A program made the position numbers and the translations under genes. 10,080 bases of DNA from Spirochaetota bacterium (GTDB lineage Bacteria > Spirochaetota > B62-G9 > DRHN01). The notes beneath the pieces are model-generated. The model saw nothing but the letters and a program-made list of their open reading frames with translations, made no database searches and was not told where the DNA came from. Location: NCBI GenBank assembly GCA_023136305.1, contig JAGLSF010000052.1, positions 1-10,080 of the forward strand. The letters are read 5' to 3'. Shown in pieces: positions 5,111 to 10,080 of the stretch. Position 1 is the stretch's first letter. Every line of letters starts with the position of its first letter.

Positions 5111-5461
5111 ATGGGAATGGAAATAATTAACAACAACCCAGACTATAAAACAGCCTACTATAACATATCAAGGCATGCGGCAGGCCCGGAAACCCAGCCT
5201 CTGCCCGGCAGCAATGTAGACTTTACAGAGGAACAGTACAAAACATATATCGATCAGGCGGTGGAAAACCTGCGAAGCGCAGGGGACCTCTTTAACAAGA
5301 GGCTTGATTTCCGCATCGACGAAGCGACTAACCGAATTGTCGTTAAGGTAATCGATACGAGAACCGATAAAGTTATTAAGGAAATACCTCCGGAGCAGCT
5401 GCTGCGCCTTGTCGCAAAGATACAGGAGATGGTTGGGCTCCTCGTAGACGAAGAGAGATAG
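5111..5461 (+). CDS. flaG: FlaG-family protein
   Basis: This 116-residue protein matches the FlaG family. It has a variable N-terminal half (MGMEIINNNPDYKTAYYNIS, then TQPLPGSNVDFTEEQYKTYI) and the characteristic C-terminal core LDFRIDEATNRIVVKVIDT, then VIKEIPPEQLLRLVAKIQEM and a short GLLVDE end. FlaG proteins are associated with filament length or assembly and are commonly encoded next to fliD, as here. There is no signal peptide. The ATG at 5111 is chosen because GGAGG (5098-5102) is 8 nt upstream; in-frame ATGs at 5090 and 5096 have no such site. CATGGAGG (5095-5102) also fits the C-A-N-G-G-A-N-G motif over the ribosome binding site, but no hairpin supports it. It lies 54 nt before fliD and is probably co-transcribed with it. 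Confidence 0.92.
   Translation: MGMEIINNNPDYKTAYYNISRHAAGPETQPLPGSNVDFTEEQYKTYIDQAVENLRSAGDLFNKRLDFRIDEATNRIVVKVIDTRTDKVIKEIPPEQLLRLVAKIQEMVGLLVDEER
5344..5370 (+). promoter_or_regulatory. Possible sigma28 promoter inside flaG, facing fliD
   Basis: TAAGGTAA (5344-5351; 5 of 8), an 11-nt spacer and ACCGATAA (5363-5370; 7 of 8 to GCCGATAA). It would start transcripts about 140 nt before fliD. It lies in coding sequence, so a chance match is quite possible. Confidence 0.28.
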
Positions 5462-5480
5462 TAAAAGGAAACTGCTGTGC

Positions 5481-5508
5481 CCCGGAGGAATTAACCACCA
5501 TCTCCGGG
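5481..5508 (+). promoter_or_regulatory. Hairpin between flaG and fliD
   Basis: CCCGGAG (5481-5487) pairs perfectly with CTCCGGG (5502-5508) around a 14-nt loop, ending 7 nt before the fliD ATG. The only good GGAGG near fliD (5484-5488) lies in the 5' arm, 27 nt from the start, so it is too far to serve as a normal ribosome binding site. Confidence 0.5.
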
Positions 5509-5515
5509 AACTATT

Positions 5516-7504
5516 ATGGGTGATATCCTCCTTCCAGGGATTTCCAGCAACAACTTCGACGTCAAAGGTATTATTGACAAGCTCGTAAAGATAGAAACGA
5601 AAAAACTCGACCGCCTTGAAGAGTCGAAGGACATTCTCAACAAGGAAAAGAGTTCCTGGTCTACTCTGGGAAACAAGCTGAATGATCTGCAGGAAGTGTC
5701 GCACCGGTTGTACGGCTTCCGTGCCCCCTTCGATGATAAAGTGGCCTATTCGAGCAGGGAAGATATTCTTTCCGCCACAGCAGGCCGAATTGCAGAACCC
5801 TTTACCGCGACAATACGGGTTGAGCAGGTTGCACAGAATGAACGGATCCTCTCAGACCCCGTTGATGCGGACCTCATACTCCACAGCGCAACCCTGAGGT
5901 TCAATATAGGTGAGGATGAGAATGAAGTGTTTTTCTCTGGCGGGAAAATTGAAGATCTTGCAGAGGCCCTCAACGAACAGGCCGGGGACCAGGTGACTGC
6001 CAAGGTAACAAAGAACACGAAAAATACGGCTGTGCTCATTCTCGAGGCGAAAAACACGGGAGAGACCAACCGCATAACCGTAGCTGATGAGCAAAGCCTT
6101 GCTTTCATGAAGGAGCTTGGGTTTTTCACAGAGGAGGTTTCCCCGCGAATCGATGCATCGATTTCAGCGGAACAATTGGCTCCTGGTCAGGAAGGCATGA
6201 GTTTTACCATACAGGACGACATCCTGACGCTCGAACCACAGAACAGTGTGGAGCTGCCCTTCGGCCCTGTACAGGCGCGTGATTCCATTGTCGTTAAGAT
6301 AAAGATGCGTGCACATCCTGTTCCGGAGGAAGAGGTGGCACTTCGCCCGGATGCCTGGCCTGAATTGAAAGGTATAGGGGGTGTCATCGTTCGGGATGTG
6401 GAGGTCCTTGGCGGTAAGCCCGTGTCAACCGTGGCTGCGCCTGATGAGCCTGTTGAGGAACAGGTGGCAGTCGTTGAAGACAACGTGCTGGGTATCAGGA
6501 ACGACAGGGGAGAGACCGACATTTATACGGCTGAAGGTCTCGGAACCGAGTTCAGGGAGTATACGTTCAGACTTACCGACATCATGGATGAAGGTGATAT
6601 AGCATCCAGAATTGTATTCCAGAACGGGAACACGGCGAGGAGGATTGAATACAGAGACCTTTCCATTGTAGACACAGCAACGAGGGAGGGGGCACGACCC
6701 AAACACCTTGTGCAGGAAAGTAAGGACGCAGTTATCTATATCGATGGAGTAAAGGTACAGAGGGATACGAACCAGATTGACGATGCAATGAGGGGTGTCG
6801 GCCTCGAAGTGAAGATGGCAAGCCCCGATGAGGTGCGTTTGAACATAGATCGGGACTATGAAAAAATAACGGGTGAAATTGTTGATCTCATCGGCAAGTA
6901 CAATCAGCTCCTTCAATATGTGAATGATCAGAGCCGGGTCACCGCGAGTGGTGAGCTCGATGAAGAGAATGAAGTGGGCCAGCTCTCGGGCGACATTACG
7001 GTCATGCGACTGAAGAGCAAGCTGCAGACAATCATGATGAATCCATATCCAACTGAAAGGGGAAAAGAACTCAGCCTTCTTGCACAGATTGGTATATCAA
7101 TGGGAGCAGCGAACTCGAGCTGGAACGATATACGGGGCGGTTATCTGCAAATCGACGAAGACATCTTTGTCAAAGCATTCAAGAAATATCCTGAAGAGAT
7201 CAAACAGCTTTTTGGATCAGACAGGAACAACGACATGGTCCCAGACAACGGCGTTGCCTATGTCCTGGACATAACATTGAAGGGGTACAACGATCCGCGG
7301 AACGGTATCGTTGCCTATCACATCAGAAATACGGGCGCCAGAATCAAAGACCAGGAGAAGAGTATCGACGATTGGAATGAACATATCGACGATTATCGTA
7401 GAAAACTGGAGATTGATTTCACACGTATGCAGCAATCGCTTAACGAGCTGGAACAGAATCAGAAACGGCTTGATAACATGTCGAATCAGTTCAAAAATAG
7501 GTAA
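5516..7504 (+). CDS. fliD: Flagellar filament cap protein FliD (hook-associated protein 2)
   Basis: This 662-residue FliD would cap the growing filament and fold incoming flagellin. The FliD N-terminal domain spans about residues 5-115 (PGISSNNFDVKGIIDKLVKI, then a coiled coil through LDRLEESKDILNKEKSSWS, then FTATIRVEQVAQNERI). A long variable middle follows at about 115-395. The FliD C-terminal domain starts near residue 403 (AVIYIDGVKVQRDTNQIDDA), continues with LSLLAQIGISMG and QLFGSDRNNDMVPDNGVAYV, and ends in a coiled coil (about 610-662). It is longer than the enteric proteins of about 470 residues, which I recall as normal for spirochaetes. The ATG at 5516 has only a weak GGGAA site upstream, and a TAA at 5492-5494 prevents an earlier start. 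The stop codon lies inside the first copy of the duplicated leader element. Confidence 0.95.
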   Translation: MGDILLPGISSNNFDVKGIIDKLVKIETKKLDRLEESKDILNKEKSSWSTLGNKLNDLQEVSHRLYGFRAPFDDKVAYSSREDILSATAGRIAEPFTATIRVEQVAQNERILSDPVDADLILHSATLRFNIGEDENEVFFSGGKIEDLAEALNEQAGDQVTAKVTKNTKNTAVLILEAKNTGETNRITVADEQSLAFMKELGFFTEEVSPRIDASISAEQLAPGQEGMSFTIQDDILTLEPQNSVELPFGPVQARDSIVVKIKMRAHPVPEEEVALRPDAWPELKGIGGVIVRDVEVLGGKPVSTVAAPDEPVEEQVAVVEDNVLGIRNDRGETDIYTAEGLGTEFREYTFRLTDIMDEGDIASRIVFQNGNTARRIEYRDLSIVDTATREGARPKHLVQESKDAVIYIDGVKVQRDTNQIDDAMRGVGLEVKMASPDEVRLNIDRDYEKITGEIVDLIGKYNQLLQYVNDQSRVTASGELDEENEVGQLSGDITVMRLKSKLQTIMMNPYPTERGKELSLLAQIGISMGAANSSWNDIRGGYLQIDEDIFVKAFKKYPEEIKQLFGSDRNNDMVPDNGVAYVLDITLKGYNDPRNGIVAYHIRNTGARIKDQEKSIDDWNEHIDDYRRKLEIDFTRMQQSLNELEQNQKRLDNMSNQFKNR

Positions 7505-7651
7505 GTAAAATTTAAATCAGGGTAACATAGTATCGCTTACCTAATGGTTTTTACCTATAAAATTATGTAGGTATTGCAATGAAATAAGCGGTTTTATTAA
7601 AATTAGGGAATGTCCCTACAAATATTAGAATTTTAATAGATAAAACCATAA
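7497..7651 (+). repeat. Duplicated leader element, copy 1 (before the 330-residue protein)
   Basis: This copy begins at ATAGGTAAGT (7497-7506), which includes the fliD stop codon. It then has a 29-nt core (7531-7559) identical to 8911-8939 and ends with a 22-nt block (7630-7651) identical to 9062-9083. Over 7501-7600 it matches 8881-8980 at 77 of 100 positions without gaps, counted by eye. TAGGTAAG (7498-7505) can pair with CTTACCTA (7536-7543), or ATAGGTAA (7497-7504) with TTACCTAT (7551-7558), but not both. ATGGTTTT (7544-7551) pairs with AAAACCAT (7642-7649). Inside are ATTAAAATT/AATTTTAAT (7596-7604 with 7629-7637) and TAGGGA/TCCCTA (7604-7618). The ribosome binding site follows 3 nt later. 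Confidence 0.8.
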
Positions 7652-7668
7652 ATAGAAGGAATTAATAG

Positions 7669-8661
7669 ATGGAAATCATCATCAATGATGAGAAGGTTGA
7701 TTACACCATTGAGAACGAGAAAAGCTTAGGTGATGTGCTTGCAAGCCTCGAAGGCTGGGTGGCCGAAAACGGGGGAATTATCAGTACTGTTTCGGTGGAT
7801 GAAAAGGAAATCACGGTCGGTCAGCAGTCGGAGCACCTGGGGAAAAATATATCATCGATTAACAGACTGAGCCTTCAAACCTCTACAAGGTTCGACCATG
7901 CGCTCAGTACCATCGGGACTATGAGTGTGTATATTGACCGTGTTGTTGGTGATTATCTGAAGAGCAGGAATATTGATGATTACGAATTGATTCTCGAGGG
8001 AATCAACCTCATCGCAGATGGCATGGCCTGTTCTCTGCGCACACTGCACCTGCGCTCCATGGTTGTCGTAAACAACAGGGGGAAATCACTGACAGAGATT
8101 CTGCATGACCTGAGGCGCTTGATTGATCTCTATGAAAAACAATACGTTGATGGTGATGGGCGGCAGGAGCTGCAGGAAGTGCTCACAGAACTTCAGCAGC
8201 TGCTGCCCAAGGTGGTGAACTGGGCGGTTTTGAAGAACAGTCTGTATGATGTTGAGATGAGAGGTCTCGAAGTGTCCTTCCTGAAGACAGCTCTCTTGGA
8301 TCTGGAGAGCATTGCGATTCGAACCATAGACAAATTTGAGAGGATCGGCGAAAACCTGCAGGTTGGTCGTGATGGGGAAGCGCTGGGCGATCTCCTCTTT
8401 GTGACAGAGATCATGGATGAGATCATTTATGTACTTCAGTTCTTTATGACTGCATACAGTATGGACAGTACCGTACTCTCCAAATCAGACCTCAGTATGG
8501 ATGAACTCTTTGCAAAGTTTTTGGCTGGATTAAAGGAGATAGAAGATTCCTTCAGGAGTGAAGACCTGATAACAGTTGGTGATATGCTCGAGTATGAGAT
8601 AAAACCTCTGTTTAAGGAAATAATTGACCTATTACGCAGGGTAGGGGTTTTTATTCAGTAA
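7669..8661 (+). CDS. Conserved-looking protein of unknown function (330 residues) next to fliD
   Basis: I do not recognise a named family. The first 50 residues (MEIIINDEKVDYTIENEKSL...) look like a small beta-grasp fold: two strands, a helix (SLGDVLASLEGWVAENG) and further strands (IISTVSVDEKEITV). The remaining 270 residues appear almost entirely helical with many acidic and leucine-rich stretches, for example LTEILHDLRRLIDLYEKQYV and ELQEVLTELQQLLPKVVNW. There is no signal peptide or transmembrane segment, so it is probably cytosolic. The ATG at 7669 follows AGAAGGA (7654-7660). Its place directly after fliD suggests a flagellar role, perhaps as a chaperone or assembly factor, but that is inferred from position only. 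Its own leader element, shared with rho, suggests separate regulation. No good terminator is seen after it. Confidence 0.85.
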   Translation: MEIIINDEKVDYTIENEKSLGDVLASLEGWVAENGGIISTVSVDEKEITVGQQSEHLGKNISSINRLSLQTSTRFDHALSTIGTMSVYIDRVVGDYLKSRNIDDYELILEGINLIADGMACSLRTLHLRSMVVVNNRGKSLTEILHDLRRLIDLYEKQYVDGDGRQELQEVLTELQQLLPKVVNWAVLKNSLYDVEMRGLEVSFLKTALLDLESIAIRTIDKFERIGENLQVGRDGEALGDLLFVTEIMDEIIYVLQFFMTAYSMDSTVLSKSDLSMDELFAKFLAGLKEIEDSFRSEDLITVGDMLEYEIKPLFKEIIDLLRRVGVFIQ

Positions 8662-8876
8662 TGGCTGTTTTTTCTGTTGACACTATGATCAATATGTTTT
8701 AGCTTGAGATGGTAAACCATACCCTCAATCTACTGATAGAAGCCTCAATATAAACCGCAGTGGTAATTAGCACAGAAACAAGCGTTAGGGAGTGGGGTTC
8801 TAAGGAAAGAGATTCTCCGTATTACAGTGTAGTGAAAAACAGTGTGTAATCCTCATATTTCAGACCCGATGAAAAT
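8662..8876 (+). other. Gap before the second leader element, with a possible promoter
   Basis: No gene is seen here. TTGACA (8677-8682) is a perfect -35, with a weak TAGCTT (8700-8705) after a 17-nt spacer; it could start rho transcription and give a leader of about 400 nt. Small dyads are present at ATGGT/ACCAT (8709-8720) and ATTACA/TGTAAT (8821-8826 with 8845-8850). ACAGTGT occurs twice, at 8824-8830 and 8839-8845. Confidence 0.35.
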
Positions 8877-9083
8877 ATAGGTAAGTCATCTTTCAATCAA
8901 GTTAAGTTGTTATCGCTTACCTAATGGTTTTTACCTATACAATTCTATGGACATGTCAAGGAAATAAGCAGTTGTTTGAAATTAAAAAACTGGTACAAAA
9001 AACCAGCTGTCTCCGGCATGGAATGGCTGTATTATCGAGCCGAAGGCGAGCTACTGCCGGTATTTTAATAGATAAAACCATAA
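8877..9083 (+). repeat. Duplicated leader element, copy 2 (before rho)
   Basis: This copy has the same order as copy 1: ATAGGTAAGT (8877-8886), the identical 29-nt core (8911-8939), GAAATAAGC (8961-8969) and the identical 22-nt end block (9062-9083). The same alternative helices form: TAGGTAAG with CTTACCTA (8916-8923), or ATAGGTAA with TTACCTAT (8931-8938), plus ATGGTTTT (8924-8931) with AAAACCAT (9074-9081). ATTAAAA (8981-8987) pairs with TTTTAAT (9063-9069). Between them it is about 50 nt longer than copy 1. It has CTGG/CCAG (8990-9006) and a branched hairpin closed by CCGGCA/TGCCGG (9013-9060) in place of the small TAGGGA/TCCCTA hairpin. The rho ribosome binding site lies 6-11 nt further on. 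Confidence 0.8.
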
Positions 9084-9107
9084 GAGAGAAGGAGTGAAGT
9101 GAGCGTT

Positions 9108-10080
9108 ATGGAAACCGAAGAGAATTTAGAGGAACAGAGGGACGAGATTATACCCGAAGATTCCGGGGAGTCTACGGATGATACGCCGGAGGATGACGCA
9201 GGCAATCCCGTTGAGGTTGATTTGCCTGATGAATTCGAATCAGGATCCGAGTCAACGGGTAGTACGGGGAAGGTTGCCGTCATCAGAAAACCGAGGAAGA
9301 AGTCGGAGGCGAAGAAAAAAATTGATTTCGCCAAACTGAACATAAATGAATTGACCAACATGACGATTTCCGAGCTGTCTTCTCTTGCCCAGGAGTTTCA
9401 TACAGAGGGCACGAGCAGAATGAAGAAACAGGACCTCATCTTCATCATTCTGCAGGCCCAGACGGAAAAACACGGGCTCATATTTGCTTCGGGAATATTG
9501 GAGATCCTGCAGGATGGATACGGATTCCTTCGGTCGCCTGGCTATAATTATCTCCCCGGGCCCGATGATATCTATGTTTCTCCTTCCCAGATACGTCTCT
9601 TCGGTCTGAAAACAGGTGATACCGTGTCCGGCCAGGTGCGGCCCCCGAAGGAAAATGAACGGTTTTTCGCCCTGCTGAGGGTTGAGGCGGTCAATTTCGA
9701 GGATCCTGAAGTTGCACAGCGGAGAATACTGTTCGATAACCTCACTCCACTCTATCCTGATGAAAGAATTAACCTTGAGACGACCTCAGACAAAATAGCA
9801 ACGAGGATTGTCACTCTTTTTACACCAATAGGAAAGGGACAGCGCGGTCTCATTGTAGCGCCTCCACGAACAGGTAAGACCATCCTTATTCAGCAGATAG
9901 CAAACTCAATCACGACCAATCATCCCGAGATCGTTCTCATCGTCCTCCTCATCGATGAGAGGCCGGAAGAGGTCACCGACATGGACCGGAACGTGAGCGG
10001 CGAGGTCATCAGCTCAACATTCGATGAGCCCGCAACACGACATGTGCAAGTGGCTGAAATGGTCATCGAGAAGGCCAAAC
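9108..10080 (+). CDS. rho: Transcription termination factor Rho (N-terminal 324 residues, cut at the window edge)
   Basis: Rho is a hexameric RNA-dependent ATPase that ends transcription. The visible part has three regions. First is an acidic, low-complexity extension of about 55 residues with a basic KPRKKSEAKKK segment. Second is the Rho N-terminal helical domain (about 77-120) and the cold-shock-like RNA-binding domain (GYGFLRSPGYNYLPGPDDIY, then FFALLRVEAVN). Third is the ATPase domain with the P-loop APPRTGKT (251-258) and the signature LLIDERPEEVTDM (280-292). The E. coli protein has APPKAGKT at the P-loop. The ATG at 9108 is 13 nt after AAGGAG (9089-9094); an in-frame GTG at 9099, only 4 nt after it, is an alternative start. 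The second copy of the leader element lies just upstream, so rho is probably controlled at the RNA level. Confidence 0.96.
   Translation, partial: METEENLEEQRDEIIPEDSGESTDDTPEDDAGNPVEVDLPDEFESGSESTGSTGKVAVIRKPRKKSEAKKKIDFAKLNINELTNMTISELSSLAQEFHTEGTSRMKKQDLIFIILQAQTEKHGLIFASGILEILQDGYGFLRSPGYNYLPGPDDIYVSPSQIRLFGLKTGDTVSGQVRPPKENERFFALLRVEAVNFEDPEVAQRRILFDNLTPLYPDERINLETTSDKIATRIVTLFTPIGKGQRGLIVAPPRTGKTILIQQIANSITTNHPEIVLIVLLIDERPEEVTDMDRNVSGEVISSTFDEPATRHVQVAEMVIEKAK

Noticed and set aside
7574..7603. A sigma70 promoter (TTGCAA, TAAAAT) inside copy 1 of the duplicated element
   Set aside because: The spacer is 18 nt and the elements are not conserved in copy 2, so the match is not supported.
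8641..8676. A terminator after the 330-residue protein (CAG...CTG then TTTTTT)
   Set aside because: The stem would have only three base pairs.

Overview
The window is a flagellar locus from a bacterium of the phylum Spirochaetota, most likely a Treponema/Spirochaeta-like member of the Spirochaetaceae. Three tandem flagellins begin with the spirochaetal FlaB start MIINHN. The first two also carry the SMWF..GANMDQRE block that I associate with spirochaete FlaB proteins. They are followed by flaG, a long spirochaete-type fliD, an unrecognised 330-residue protein and rho, which runs off the right edge. Genus and species cannot be fixed from the sequence alone.

Layout. 1-139 (minus): start of a membrane protein resembling DUF4386. 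333-599: an unrecognised 88-residue protein with its own terminator. 859-1305: a PCC/DUF296-domain protein behind a sigma70-like promoter. 1311-1338: a sigma28 (FliA) promoter, then a leader of about 250 nt before flagellin 1 (1595-2455). 2456-3130: a 675-nt hairpin-rich gap before flagellin 2 (3131-3988). 4146-4172: a second sigma28 promoter before flagellin 3 (4216-5028). A strong terminator-type hairpin follows, then flaG (5111-5461) and fliD (5516-7504). 7669-8661: the unrecognised protein. 8662-9107: a long gap before rho (9108 to the end).

How it fits together. The three flagellins would form the core of the periplasmic filament, FliD caps it and FlaG is a filament-associated regulator of length. 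Two layers of control are visible. Sigma28 sites precede flagellins 1 and 3. The leaders of flagellins 1 and 2 carry CsrA-type motifs (C-A-N-G-G-A-N-G). Three of these sit in hexaloops closed by a C-G pair, and two more overlap the ribosome binding sites. This resembles the CsrA-FliW-flagellin circuit of Bacillus.

The most unusual feature is a duplicated non-coding element at 7497-7651 and 8877-9083. It ends just before the ribosome binding sites of the 330-residue protein and of rho. The two copies share a 29-nt and a 22-nt identical core, and they can form the same mutually exclusive helices. I do not recognise it as a known riboswitch. It looks like either a leader RNA shared by two genes or a small dispersed repeat.
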